Below, piece by piece: positions 34,601 through 46,310 of a stretch of 64,000 nt of DNA. Made by a program: the position numbers and the translations under genes. The notes beneath the pieces are model-generated. The model did no database searches. It saw nothing but the letters and a program-made list of their open reading frames with translations, and was not told where the DNA came from. Within the stretch, counting starts at the first letter, position 1. Each line of letters opens with the position of its first letter. Source of the DNA: Lonicera japonica (taxonomy: Eukaryota; Streptophyta; Magnoliopsida; Dipsacales; Caprifoliaceae); the NCBI GenBank assembly GCA_021464415.1, contig CM038469.1, positions 28,699,736 to 28,763,735 on the forward strand, given 5' to 3'.

Positions 34601-35881
34601 CAAAAGGCTGAAGTGCTTCAGAGTCAAATGGAGCAAGATTATGATATTGCGTAAGAAATTTCAGCATCCTCTTAAATTGAAAATCTTGATGTAAATTACA
34701 ATTCTGGCACTTAGCTTAAAGAATTGTGTACCAGTAGATTTATAACAACAGTTTCATCTAGGCTGCAAATTGTCTTATATAAACGACACTGGTTTATTAT
34801 GCAAGGCAATCGCAAAAACTGTCTTTAAAAATTTAAATTGTCGGGCTTGAGATTAATCGTGCCAATGTGATATGCTTGTAGCTCAACCATTCGAGAAAAA
34901 ATCATTCCTCATGCTGTATCTTGGTTTACGGGGGAGGCTGCTCAGATAGACGATGAGGACGACATTGTGAAAGATGATGACGATGACGACACTGAGAAAG
35001 ATGACGATGAGGACGAGCATGGTGATGAAGATGATGATAGTGATGGAGAAGAAGTAGATGACGATGATGATGATGATGATGTGGATGAAGATGAAGTTAA
35101 ACAAAACAACAACGAGAAGGTACTACTCGCCCATCTCAAATTGGTAGTCTCACTTTGACTTTTGTACTTTTTAATGAAACACTGGTTTCAACATAAGCAA
35201 TGGTCAAGAATAAAACTTATTTTCGACTTGTGAGATTTGATATGTTGATTATGTCTTAAAAAGAAAATGGGACTATCAATTTGAGACGTCCCCCAAAAAA
35301 AATAGGAACTATTAATTTGAGACTAATAGGGAGTAGTTTATACGCTAGCACTTGAGATTCTAAAATATGAATGGAAAAAAAATATAGTTTTCTTTACAGG
35401 CTCTCTTATTTATATGTTGACGAAAATCTTCTCTTAGAGATAGGGTGATAATGGAGATGCTCTCTCCATCCCAAATTAAGAATCACATACTCCTTTTTCG
35501 GACATCCTAAAGTAAGAGTCACACATCCTCTTTGAGAGTTAATCAGTACAACAAACATCACAACAGTAAATATGTTTTATTCTTGATACTGATTACGCTG
35601 ATCTTAAAATGTGTCAGTCAAATACTGACTCTTAATTTGGGAGGGAGGGATTATAAAGTTTCGGTTAGTGCCAAAGTTGTTTTGGCTTCTGCCAGAGCCC
35701 AGAGGAATGTGCTTACGAATGCATATAATACAAACTATCACGACAAGAAGACTTGCTTTGGCAAAAGTCAAAAGTGCTTTGGCGTGAGAACTAGACTTCA
35801 AGTTATTGTAGACTTCTTCACACTCGTCCGTTTTGTATGCTGCAGAAGGTGGAAGTATGCAAACCAATTAAAGTTTTTTAG
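31665..35881 (+). CDS. NAP1: NAP1-type nucleosome assembly protein (histone H2A-H2B chaperone)
   Basis: Eleven exons join in frame: 31665-31728, 31822-31865, 31974-32069, 32929-33021, 33259-33334, 33636-33697, 34052-34236, 34322-34499, 34607-34650, 34882-35119 and 35846-35881 (371 aa). An adjacent second ATG at 31668 gives the family-like start MSNSKDQF. The helical N-terminal part contains [18 protein letters not shown] and [18 protein letters not shown] (about 60-97). The core shows [10 protein letters not shown] (127-136), [22 protein letters not shown], a basic stretch [12 protein letters not shown] (221-232) and [32 protein letters not shown] (284-300) precedes an Asp/Glu-rich tail (about 303-353). 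Family members bind H2A-H2B and shuttle between cytosol and nucleus. The tail ends in a short [11 protein letters not shown] and lacks the basic stretch and CaaX-type end of Arabidopsis NAP1;1-NAP1;3, so it is nearer the shorter type. The last exon is the least certain. Confidence 0.93.
32481..32524. repeat. Hairpin in NAP1 intron 3
   Basis: ACCTCTTGATGCTGAA (32482-32497) pairs with TTCAGCATTAAGAGGT (32508-32523) across a 10-base loop. A further CACCTCTTAATG / TTAAGAGG pair follows at 32552-32573. Probably a remnant of a small DNA transposon. Confidence 0.6.
33773..34008. mobile_element. Tourist-like MITE in NAP1 intron 6
   Basis: The left end GGGTGTGTTTGATAAC and the right end GTTATCGAATGTACTC are imperfect inverted repeats. 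TTAA lies at both borders (33769-33772 and 34009-34012), which contains the TTA/TAA target of Harbinger-type MITEs. 236 bp, non-coding; the interior resembles the related element at 45532-46066. Confidence 0.6.
35123..35336. mobile_element. Stowaway-like MITE adjoining NAP1 exon 10
   Basis: The left end CTACTCGCCCATCTCAAATT and the right end, read on the other strand as CTACTCCCTATTAGTCTCAA, are inverted repeats. The element starts two bases after the GT of the exon-10 donor (35120-35121); the TA at 35121-35122 would be its target duplication. The right border has no perfect TA next to it. It resembles the elements at 40443-40651 and 43491-43697. Confidence 0.6.
35460..35649. mobile_element. 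Stowaway-like MITE in NAP1 intron 10
   Basis: The left end contains CCATCCCAAATTAAGAATCA and the right end is TGACTCTTAATTTGGGAGGG, inverted repeats of the CTCCCTCC-CCCAAATTA type common to plant Stowaway MITEs. 190 bp, no coding capacity. The TA duplication is not clean. Confidence 0.65.
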
Positions 35882-37101
35882 CTGAGTAAGCGGCCTCTTG
35901 AATTCAAGCAAGCAGTAGTTTGAGATTGTGACGGTCAACTTGTGAACTGGCTTTTTTGTTGTGATGTGCTTCGATTTGTTTCATCGATTTGTTTTTGTGT
36001 TTGTTGTTGTTGTTGTCTTGTTCGGGTGCGCAGGGGAAGCATTTGCTTTTCCTTGTGCTCTCTCTCTCTCTACGAGGTTTTGATTCTTTATTCGTCCGGG
36101 AGTGCAGTCGTGCAACACTGGAGGTCAGGATGTGAGCTATTTTTGTAAGTTAATTATTTATTTTTCTTTCTAGTTGTTATGAAAGAAAATTTAGAATAAG
36201 AAATGTATTTGTGTAAAAATTCTTGGTTTTGCTGTAATGTTATAACCTGTAGTATCGATTGAAATGCAAGTTCTGCAGTTTGTAAATGGTGCACGTGACA
36301 CACTGCCTTTTGTGCAATGCTCCTTGCTTCATGATGGACATGTTTATAGGCTAAGTTCAATCTATTTTGCTTTGGATTTCATAAAAATGACCAATTTTTC
36401 TTTCAGTCAAGGATTAGTATGAAATGGTAATCATTTCCTGCAAGTATCCTTTACATTTCCGCCATCTTTACAAGACTTGCTTTTGCTTTAGATTTACTGA
36501 ATATTGGAAGAAAAAAAAAATCATTCTTTAATTGTGCAGTGAAACTCGTCTCGCTTTCAAACCTTCAACCTTTCACACGTTTATGTCTTTTGGAATCATA
36601 ATTAAAATTTTCTGGAAATTTACTACATTTATGACCAGAGGCCAGACACTAGAGGTAGATATGAGATTTTCATGGGAGGATAACAATAATTAAACCTTAA
36701 TTTATCTCGTAAGGTTTTGTGTAATATATATAGAATAGCCACCAATACAGCTAGGCTACAGCAATATCCTTCAACATTAAGACAACCCCACATGGCTATT
36801 GCCTTTCTGCAAAGAAAGAATTGTACCACCTGGTTTCACTAGTTGTACATTACATCATCTGCAGAATCTGCCAACATTATTTTTAACAGCAAAAAGGGTC
36901 CTCAAAAACATGTTCAGGACTCTCCCATCATGAAACTTTAAAACAAATTGGCCTACAAAATTAGATTCATACAGCTGAGACTTATTGACAATAGTCATCA
37001 AATTGTCCTACGAATCAAATTTCTGTTAGCTTTGACACTGCTTCTATTCTACTCTTTTGAGAAAATTTATAAAAAAAATGCCTCCAAAAAAACTTGTGGC
37101 T
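35882..37101. other. Intergenic region between two convergent genes
   Basis: Holds the 3' flanks of NAP1 (plus) and the carrier gene (minus). The first 250 bp, GT- and CT-rich, probably contain the NAP1 3' UTR. No further gene recognised; the ORFs 35942-36148 and 36154-36360 look fortuitous. Confidence 0.55.
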
Positions 37102-40100
37102 TTACAATCCGCCCCACAGGAACTTCTTCACCTCATCATACAAAACCAAAATGGCAGCAGCACCAGTACTCCTAAACATGTTTGAAAGTGCGCCATGGTA
37201 AAACGACGCAACTCCACCTGTCCTATAAATCTTCCTCCAACAATCCAATGTGTTCATGTACATGGGATGTTCTAATCCCGATTGCATCATCATCCTTCTC
37301 CGGACCGTATCCAATGGATATGAGAGCAACCCGGCCGATGTAGTCACCGCCTGGGCCACCACCCACCGCTTCCACAGCGCCACCTCAGCATTTGAACCAT
37401 CCGACGACGAAGCCATCCTCTCTTTTATGGTATCGAAGCCGCCAAAGTAGAGCCCCCGGTGGATGATCATTCCGTGGAGGGAGGCCGGGAGGCCTTTATA
37501 GATTCCTCGGATTCCGTGTTTTTTGCGTACGGTGCTGAGGAAGTGGGAGATTCCTCGGAATTGACGAGATTCGGTCCGTCCAATGTCGGCGGCTAGGCGG
37601 GTGTGGGCTATGTCAAGAGGGTAGATGATGATGAGGGTGGTGCAACCGGCTGCAGCACCCGCTATGAAGTTGGCTGATGCCGCGGGCATGATATGGCCCT
37701 CTTGAAAATGGCCACTTCTCAAGATGTTTCGATAGAGATCCTGAGGAATGATAAAGTATGGACCTGATTAATATTACGAATAAGCAAAAGCAACAAAAGG
37801 GCAGGGACTCAAACCTGACGTGTAGTGGAGCAAAAGCAAACAAAATCACTCGAGTATAGTTGAAGAAATGTGGACCCGTAGGTTAAACCTAAATGAGTCT
37901 TCGCCAGAGGCGGAAACTACTTTGTCAAAATCTGAACCATACAATTTTAAACTAATGTTCCAGATTTACAATCACTCTAGAGGAGCTGGATGCTACTATT
38001 AACCCACATAAGCATTCAAAAATTTATTTTGAAGTATCAAAACCTTTCATAACACGAGGAAGAGATGTAAAATCACCAAGGAGTTCCAAGTTCGTCAGTA
38101 AAGAAAATGCTAATTGACTAAATGCAGATAACAAAAGAAGCATAATGCAAATAATCAAACAAATAAATGAGGGCATTTCTCTTGGGGTGAACGAATAAAA
38201 GGAGTAAATTAGTTCATCATAAGAATAGCAAATGGCAAAATCTATACATATAATTGGGGTAATCCATGCCTCTTTGAGCACCTGAATAATCTCCAAAGGT
38301 ACATTAAGACTGTCAAGATTATGGGCATAATTTCTGTTTATCTGATTATTTATTTTGTTATGTGTGAAACAAGATCTCCTTGATTGAAGCAATCCCTTTT
38401 ATTATGGCAATCAAATCAATCAAGGGATCCCTACTTCAATTAGGTCTCTAACCTTGCATTATATATTCTCTTGTAATCTTGGCTATTTCAATAGAAGCAA
38501 TACAATTATCTTCTCTCTCTATTCTCTTTTCAACAAAAACGATCCAATCTGGACGCACCAGTACACGCTATTGGAGGTGACCTAAGGATGTAAATTTTAT
38601 CTAATATAAATAGATCAAATTATGATTTGATCCGTAAGCTTGCATATTCTAGAAATTTATGGCACACCTACATAGTTTCATGGCCCCTTCCAATGGTGGA
38701 AGCCAGAAATTAAAGAATGACCCAGGTTAATAATGTATTATTGTAAATTTAAAGTTTAATAAATAAAGAATAAAATGATAATGGGATATGTCATATAAAG
38801 TGTTGGAAATCGAGAATTTAATATTTACCATAGTAGATTTTATTTATGGAATTTATGAATTTTTTTTAACAGAATGGAATTTATGAAGCCCAGCCTGTGA
38901 CGTAAGGCTCTTTTCAATTTGTTCTGCCCCACCGCCCGAACATTTCTTTGTTTCTATTTCTGTTTTACTCATACTACTGCTATTCATACCGTTTTCCGAT
39001 TGACTGCTTTGTTTCGCTGCTAGAACGATGGTTTTGGTGTTGCCCTTATTTTGCCGTTTCTCCAACTGTAAGGGGTGCTTTTTTGGGATCGCTGTAAATT
39101 TTGTTTGTGCGCTGTTTTATGCGTCGTGTATTTGCAGCATCTACGAGAGACTTGCTCACCCCTTTTGCTGTCATAATATCATTGGCTTCTATGTTCTTGG
39201 GTTGTGATAAATTTGTTCAAGGCCTCCTTTCCTTTTGTTTTGAGCAGTTTGAGGAATTCCCCCTTCGGTTCCTTGTTGTGAAGTAAGGGTCCCTTAGCAA
39301 ATGTAGCGGCGGAAGTCTTTTCCCATCGTCGCATATTGTGGCAGATGTCTTTTGACTCTTTACCCATCGTTGGCGCATGTTCCAGTCAATTTTACAGATA
39401 TGAGGTACTTTCTTGGGCAAGCACATTTTCATTTTCTATGACACGAAGAAGCAATTTATTTGAAGATTTTAGGGGTACCAACTTGTCATCAAGGGAGCAG
39501 AATATTATGGCGCGCATGGATTGCGGTTTAAAATCTCTCTCAATTTGAGGGAAGATTTTATTATTTATGGGATTTATCATAGTTACGGTCATGTTTTATT
39601 TGTCTTTGGTCAAAAGATACCATATATAGGGAATTTTATTAACAGACTTTTTCATTTAGTTATTTATTTTCTTTACTTTACTTTCCAACTTAGCATTTAG
39701 TGTGTGCTCTATTTATACCAACCTACGGTGTCTTTGTAAATACACAATTATAATAACAATTATCAATACAATTTCATATTCTGAAATTCCGCTTAAAGAA
39801 TAGTATACAAATAACATCTTTTTCATTGATTTAGTCAAGTAAGACAAAGATATGTACAAGAAAAAAAATGCAATATCCATTTGTAGTGCATCTGCAACAT
39901 GCAATTTTAAGAAAATCGAAATCTTTTACTATAATTAAATATCTAGAGCAACTTCTCTTTCAAGGTCAAGAAAATTAAATTCATAAACTAAAAAGTTATG
40001 TAATGCAAAGAGATAGGGAGGGCTAGTGAGAGAACCAGACTCATAAGAAACATTAATGAGTCGACGAACTTCGAAGTTCAAAATGTAGGCCGGGCGGTTG

Positions 40101-43100
40101 GGAGGGGTGGAGGGGGTTGTTTGGAACAGAGTGAAATCCAAATTTTTTGTGTAACTTTTACATATATAGGGTTGAGACTGCTACCAGAGACCTATATATT
40201 TGAGTTATTATATGTTTCAAGTGTATGGCTATGCACTCTAATTTAGTACTCTCTAGCAATCCGAATTTATTTTTCATGATGCTTTACGGTGACCTTTTGT
40301 GTCACTTCTCATGATTTAATGACACTTCTTGGGTGCTAGAGTGTCCAATAAAGTGATTTAGTCATACCCATAATTTTAACTAATATTTCTTATGATATAT
40401 ATGTAGATATGTATAATTTGATTAGATTATTATTGTATTATATCCTCCCTCCTTCCCAAATTAAGACTCCATGTTCGACTTTCATCCTTTTGAAAGGGTA
40501 TACTAATTTCAATATAATCAATGGGGAAGAACCAAACTTGTTTACTATTGTGAGATTTGGTACATCAATTATGTCCCCAAAAGAGAAACTGGAGTTTTAA
40601 TTTGGGTCATCCAAAAAGGAAAATTGAGCTTCTAATTTGTGACGGAGGAAATAACTTGTTAAATAGTGTATAATGTGTTCTCATTAGATGTTCGGCAGGC
40701 AATGGGCTACTCTGTGGCAATGGTAGAACATCTTCATATAGGAAGGAAGTACAAAGTTTCTCTAGGAAAGCTAGACCCCAGGCAGGCAGCAGCCTAATCT
40801 AGCCTAGCCTAGCCGTATCACACCTTCGCCATTTTCCATTTCAGTAGCAGTTTCTTATATTGTGAAGTATTAATCCATAGCTCATATAATTTGTAGAGTC
40901 AAATTTTTTAGGAACTAGGAAATTTATATCCTGCCTGACTAAAGGTGTTCGGAACTCCTCTTTCAGCATTCCTTCAAGAACGTACTCTAATTTTTGAGTT
41001 GCCTCGTCCAAACTGACCATCTTTCTTGGAAACTATGGCCTATATTGCAATATTCTATATCTCATGTAAAAGTAAGTTTATCAAATCATTAACTAATCCA
41101 ATAAAATTAAAAAATAAACGGTAACTAACTATCTTGGTCTATGAGATAAATATGTTGGTCTAGAAGTGTCAGAACCCACATATCCCACAACGTGGGTTCA
41201 ATATAGCTAAATTACAACTTGGGATAGCCATCTTAGGAGAGAGTTCCGGTTATTACATATGGTATTAGAGCTGACCCAGACCCACTACATGTGGATGGAT
41301 GATTATTGTCGGTTTTGCTTGTGTGGCTAACAAGGCAGAATCATTCGTGGCAGCTGACAAAGAGCTCAAATCGTTTGTGTGTGACCCCACCCTGAACCTA
41401 AATATCCCATATCGGTAGTATAATGGGAGATCCTTGGCTTATATATGGATTCAATCAACCTAAACTACGACTGGGCTAGCCATCTTGGGGGAGAGCCTGG
41501 GCTTTTACAAGAGGACCAATTATATGCATGCTGCAAGCTGCCACATAAAACTTGTGGCGTTATAGATTCTTTGCAATATATAAACTATAAAGTTATACTA
41601 TGGAGTTGAATTGTATGCGGGACAATGAATAAAAAGAAAAGTAGAATAAGAGACCCATGGGCATGATAAAACCTATCATAGCATGGTGATGCGGGACAAT
41701 GAATAAAAAGAAAAGTAGAATAGGAGAGTGCTATTGATAATAGCATTGATAATTGGGAGATTACAAAGACTCCGAAAGAGGACAGGACTCAAACTAAACC
41801 CTAATATAACAATAAAGGAAAGAAAGACTCCATAAATAAAATAACCTATCTATGGTATGTTTTGACCAAGACAAAATAAACAATACCATAAATATAATAT
41901 ACTCCCACAAATAATAAAATATTGCTTTTCAACACTCCCCCTCAAGTTAGATCATGTTGAACAAACACGCCCAACTTGAAACAAATTACCGCCAAAAGCA
42001 GTAGCACAATAATTGAGCGGAGCATCATATCCATGTAGCGAATCACCAGCGAAAGTTGTCCACACTCAAAACCACAGCCATATAAAATGTCACCACAGAA
42101 GGTGTACTTTTAAACACCAAACAACGATTACTTTATCATCCCTCGCACTTATACTAAGCCGCTTCACGACTTCAACACAACACGCCGCCACTACGACATC
42201 AACACACCAGTAAAAGGAATTGCATCACTCATCCACAAACAATATACGAACCTCCACTAAGGTTCTAAGAAGAGGTGTAAACACCTACCAACATAGGATT
42301 GTGTCATTACTCAAAAACAAATGAACCCCCCACTAAGATTCAAACCACAAGATGTGAGAAACACCTATCGACAAAGGGAGAAACATCCATTAACATGGAG
42401 GGATGGAACAAATCCTATCAAAAAAGAGTGAGAATCCTATAAACAAATGAGATGATGAAGTACATAAAACAAAGGGCATATATGAGGATCAACAAATAAT
42501 TGGCATAAGAGCATGCTACGAGGCTCCAAGAATAATGGAATGCTGCCAAACCAAGGAAAGATCACCAAAATTTGACGGGAGGCTGGCTCAAAATACGTGG
42601 ATTCCACAACAAAATTCTGGAACTAGGGTGTCTTTTAACCCTTTGTAGCAGCAGCAAAAGCGACCATCTTTCCACCAAAACCACAAACACTATTCACCAA
42701 AAAACACTGTTCACGGCAAAACTGTTTACTGTCACTGTTCAAGGACGTCGTCGTGAACTACTGTTCATGAATACTGTACAGGCCACCACCAAAGCTTCAC
42801 AACCCTAAAACACATAATGGAGAACTTTAACATCTAACTTGTTCAGACCTTGAACATCAAACAGAGTAAAGAATGGTATGAACAGAGAAGTCTCACGAGG
42901 GATCTATGGTGGTACAATAAATAGGGCAACTAAAAGATATGGAAGGCTGGAAGCCTTGAAAGGTACAATTCTGTGACCTAACATGTTGCGGTTCATATGC
43001 ATTGGAAACTAGCAATTCTAAGAGTATTTTTTAGACTAATAGTACAAAACTGTCAGAACAATTAAATTAGTACGTGTATCACTAATTTGGGCAAATTGGA

Positions 43101-44548
43101 CCTTTACTGCAAAGATTGTCCCTGGGACTGGGTTAGCTTAAGCACTCTCGTTGCCTGAATATTTTTATCCGTATAACCCCATATCGTTGTGTCCACTGGA
43201 AGACCCCAAGTAATATTTTTAACTTGTATTCTCCCTCATATACACAAATCTTCATAATATTGGTGTCTTCAAATCCTCATAAACTCGAGATATCTTTGAT
43301 CTTTGGAAGTTTTTAAGTTTCTGTTTAGAGTCCAATCCATGCGTTTGACTAAAAGATAACAAAGAGCCAAAATTGGCAATTTGGCATCAAGCCTCTACTT
43401 AAATCTTGTAAGAACATGAAGAACAAATGGATAATTTCATTGGCCTAAACAAGAATAAAACAATTTCATGTAGCTAGGCTCAATAGTACATAGTCCTATC
43501 TCAATTGATAGTCCCCTTTTCCTTTTCAAGATGTCTCAAGTTGATAGTCTCATTTCCGTTTTGGGATATGATCAATGTACCTAGTTTTTCAATGAAAAAG
43601 AACTAGTATTTTCCGCACTGATTAGGTTGGAATAAGTGTTCTCCTAAAAAGTACTAAAGTAAAAGTGGGACTATCAATTTGAGCCGAAAGGGGGTAAGTG
43701 GAACATCATCTATGCTATGTCATAAAATCCTGCATATAGTACATACTTGATGATTATAACAGAGTATCTTGTCAAAAGCTAGATTTAGAGTTTCTAAATC
43801 TACCTATATACCTATATATATATAGGAGCGTGTATTTAATTGACCTTTCCGGCTTTCATTTCCAGAGAGTTCTCTACTTAATATTGCTCACGCAGCTCTC
43901 CAAGTGCAGGGGTCATACGTGAGGTCAATTTGTTCTCTACTTGATCATGTTCTTGTTGGCTCTCCACATGCGCGTTTGGGGCCACAAGTGAGGGAGGGGT
44001 GTTAAGCATGACCTCCATTGTGATTCATCTACCTAATCATGTTCTTGCTTGCCCTTGATTAAACTCTATTCCATTAACCACAAACCCAAGAACCAAAACT
44101 AAACACAAACAAATAATAACACAAAATTTTGACAAAAAAAATAAAAAATCATAATAATTAGTACCTTGAGTGAGAAATTGAGGGCAACAGAGGGATAATA
44201 TCTGAGAACACTGCTCCCATTCCCTCTCCACAAAGACAAAATCCCTTCTTCTTTAACCGTACGGACAATACAATCAACCATACCCTTGAATCTCCTATGA
44301 GGAGAAGAAAGAATTGCCATATTACTCTCTTGGGTTTGTAAAAGGAGCTTAGCTCTTTCAATTGGGGCCACAATCGTGTGCACCACACCACCCATTACAG
44401 CCCCAGCCATCAGATCTCTCTGGAAATTTGTCAACCAATTTATGGGTGGCTCTGATGATCTTCTTTTTTTACTCAGAAGAATATTATTGTTATTATTATT
44501 ATTGGGTTTTATTTTTTTGCTCTCTTCTCCTTCATCTTCTACCACCAT
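37102..44548 (-). CDS. PM-ANT1: ADP/ATP carrier-family protein, PM-ANT1-like
   Basis: Two exons on the minus strand, 44165-44548 and 37102-37740, join in phase 0 to give 340 aa. The N-terminus is hydrophilic with an Asn run (residues 16-22). Three mitochondrial-carrier repeats follow, each marked by its Px[DE]xx[KR] motif: PIERAK (62-67), PLDIAHTR (169-176) and PLDTVRRR (270-277). The RRRMMM signature of adenine nucleotide carriers is at 275-280. Six membrane helices are expected from the family. Stretches such as DLMAGAVMGGVVHTIVAPIE and GLPASLHGMIIHRGLYFGGF identify it with Arabidopsis At5g56450, described as a plasma-membrane ATP exporter acting in pollen and anther; location and role here are inferred from that. 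The 6424-bp intron is crowded with transposon debris. The start is the first ATG of the exon-1 frame and is preceded by a CT-rich leader. Reading frame intact. Confidence 0.93.
37741..40442. other. Carrier-gene intron, 3' part
   Basis: The stretch between 38853 and 39592 has a higher GC content than the rest and several overlapping minus-strand ORFs (38853-39065, 39179-39367, 39217-39432, 39392-39592) that could be pieces of one decayed coding sequence; no family recognised. About 38440-38540 (TCTTGTAATCTTGGCTATTT, CTCTCTATTCTCTTTTC) resembles the end of a Copia LTR. Confidence 0.45.
40443..40651. mobile_element. Stowaway-like MITE in the carrier-gene intron
   Basis: Starts TCCTCCCTCCTTCCCAAATT and ends in GACGGAGGAAA, decayed inverted repeats of Stowaway type. 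TA flanks both sides (40441-40442 and 40652-40653). 209 bp, non-coding. Confidence 0.7.
41167..41509 (+). mobile_element. TRIM-like miniature LTR retroelement
   Basis: Two short direct repeats (41167-41257, about 91 bp; about 41378-41509, 132 bp) share GGTTCAAT, CTAAATTACAACTTGGGATA-like and GCCATCTT.GG blocks, and each starts TGT and ends TTACA. Two bases after the first repeat lies TGGTATTAGAGCTGACCC, a primer-binding site for initiator tRNA-Met with one change. The flanks AGAAG (41162-41166) and AGAGG (41510-41514) suggest a 5-bp target duplication. The interior is only about 120 bp and non-coding, which is TRIM architecture. The left LTR has lost about 40 bp. Confidence 0.65.
41615..41722. 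repeat. 34-bp perfect direct repeat
   Basis: A motif beginning ATGCGGGACAATGAATAAAA occurs at 41615-41648 and 41689-41722 without mismatch. It borders the Copia-derived fragment that follows; a diverged relative occurs at about 47880-47915 next to the related fragment. Confidence 0.75.
41723..42840 (-). mobile_element. Copia-type LTR and 3'-end fragment in intron
   Basis: On the minus strand a polypurine-like CAACTTGAGGGGGAGTG-type tract (complement near 41935-41955) is followed by an LTR-like segment reaching to about 41730 (CCCAATTATCAATGCTATTA). The part up to about 42110 matches 47885-48245 in order and sequence. Beyond it, to about 42840, repeated CACTGTTCA / CTACTGTTCATGAA stretches are seen but no pol reading. 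Confidence 0.5.
42841..43490. other. Carrier-gene intron, middle part
   Basis: No gene, repeat or element boundary recognised. Confidence 0.5.
43491..43697. mobile_element. Stowaway-like MITE in the carrier-gene intron
   Basis: The left end includes CTATCTCAATTGATAGTCCC; the right end includes GGGACTATCAATTTGAGCCG, its imperfect inverted repeat. Related to the elements at 35123-35336 and 40443-40651. Borders uncertain by a few bases. Confidence 0.6.
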
Positions 44549-44700
44549 GTCCTTTCTTGTTCTACTTCTCTCTCTCTAGAAAGGGGTACAAAAATCAAAA
44601 ATTCTCTGTATAATATTGAATGGATGGATTTGCGTTAATGATGAATTGTTGCTTTAGGGAATAAAGCTGTCTTTCTGATTTTGGTTAAAAGGAATCTCAC
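44549..44700 (-). promoter_or_regulatory. Probable leader and core promoter of the carrier gene
   Basis: On the minus strand, upstream of the start codon, lie AATATTATACAG (a weak TATA candidate, complement near 44610-44621) and a CT/GA-rich leader (AGAGAGAGAGAAG, complement near 44566-44578). Assignment rests on position. Confidence 0.35.
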
Positions 44701-45531
44701 AGTCTAGGTTTAAATGGTTCATTTTCGGAAAGTAGTTCATCCTCCAAACTCCAGAATATTTATGGCAATATATATATATATAATGAGGTTACGTTTGTTA
44801 GTTACATGTAGTCAGCAAAAATATCCTAAAATTTAACCCAGATGTTTCGCCCGTCTTTAAAGTTTAACTTTTAGTAAAAATATTTTTAAAAATGTTAATT
44901 CTCCTTCACTTATTTAAAACTAGATACCCTTTAAAAATATGAAAGAAAAACGCGCGTAATTGTCAGAAGCTACTCTTTTAATAGATATTTTTGGATACTT
45001 CAACCAAAATTAAAATTTTTAAGGATGATTCAATAAAAATTAGAAACTTTAAAGATACTTAAAATGCAATTAAAAACTTTAAGATGCTTGAGTCGAAATT
45101 AAAAACTTTAAAGATACTTTAACCAAAAATTGAACTTTGTGGTTTTGTGTTATTAGAAATTATGTCATAATATTAATTCCTCGCAACATGAACATTTACT
45201 TATCATCATATGTTTCGGCCACAAAATTTATGAATTATTTTGCCATTAAATAATTTTTGTGCATATTTTAGTTACCAAGAAAATTTTTTATCACTAAATA
45301 TTCGCCCTTTGAAATCATACAATTACTGAGGTGAGAAAAAAGTTCTCTCAAATTGTGATGAAAAGCATGATTTAGTTAGTGCATTTAAAATCACCCTTTA
45401 TATAATACAATAGTTTAAATTCAACATTTAACATTAAGCAGAATTAATACATTTTAATGCTAAATGACTAATCATTACAAATAATAGCCATCATTCTTAA
45501 TAAAAAACCAAATAGCTTAGTGCACCTCTTA
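44701..45531. other. Intergenic stretch with short repeated motifs
   Basis: Between about 44995 and 45140 the phrase AAATTAAAAACTTTAAAGAT recurs in four diverged copies of about 35 bp, a small degenerate tandem repeat. No gene recognised. Confidence 0.5.
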
Positions 45532-46066
45532 GGGTGTGTTTGATTGGGAGTATTTTCCATGGAAAATACCCATTTTTCACTTGATTTGACAACTTAAGGT
45601 GTTTGATTGGCTTTTTTTTTCCAGGCAATTCAATTGCCACTTTTGGCTCACACACTTACATTTTCCTTGTAAACAAGGAAAATATTTTCTTTGGGGGGGG
45701 GGCTAGTTTTTTATTTTCCAGGCAATTGCACGGTTTTCGAGAAAACATTTTACCCATTTTCTACACTAAAAATGCTATAACTTAAACTACAAAATTCAAA
45801 ATTTAATAAAAATTTTATATTTAAAATCTACTCATCAAGATCAATTAAACAAGATCCATCATGACTATAAAATTATGTAAAAAAAAATACCCATAATTTT
45901 TTCTACATTAAAAATGCCACAATACAACCAATATTTTCCGGGTAGAAAATTAAGGCAATCAAACACATTTAATTACATTTTCCATGCAACTCAATTCTAG
46001 GCAATTCAATTACCTGGAACTTATTTTCTTTCCATGTAAATTTCATGCTTGCAATCAAACGCACCC
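45532..46066. mobile_element. Tourist-like MITE with TTA target duplication
   Basis: GGGTGTGTTTGATTGGGAG at the left and GCAATCAAACGCACCC at the right are inverted repeats. TTA flanks both ends (45529-45531 and 46067-46069). 535 bp, non-coding; internal GTGTTTGATTGG (about 45599-45610) repeats the terminal motif, suggesting a nested or duplicated left end. A G run at 45693-45701 is unusual here. Confidence 0.78.
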
Positions 46067-46310
46067 TTAATGTTTAAAACTTCCCCATTATGCATTCGGA
46101 GGCAACAATAAATACCCCCAGGTCATGTCACCATGTACCATTCAAAAAACATTTTAAATTTCATTGACATAATTTGTAATTTTATTTTATTTTTTTTACA
46201 TTTTTAAGATTTAAAAACCATTGCCAAATATATATATTTTTTTTTATGAATTTTGAAAAGTAGAAATTTAATAGGATGCATTCCTTGGTTGGTTTGCAAC
46301 TTATATTTAA

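Noticed and set aside
34942..35139. Ser-rich minus-strand ORF opposite NAP1 exon 10
   Set aside because: It is the complement of the Asp/Glu codons of the NAP1 acidic tail, with no independent support.
35532..35885. 117-aa plus-strand ORF as a separate gene
   Set aside because: It covers a MITE and the end of NAP1 intron 10; the translation has no family features.
37250..37450. Plus-strand ORF in the carrier gene
   Set aside because: Shadow of the minus-strand carrier exon 2.
38853..39592. Minus-strand ORF cluster as an independent gene within the carrier intron
   Set aside because: Fragments change frame, lack clear splice logic and match no remembered family; left as an unassigned possible gene remnant.
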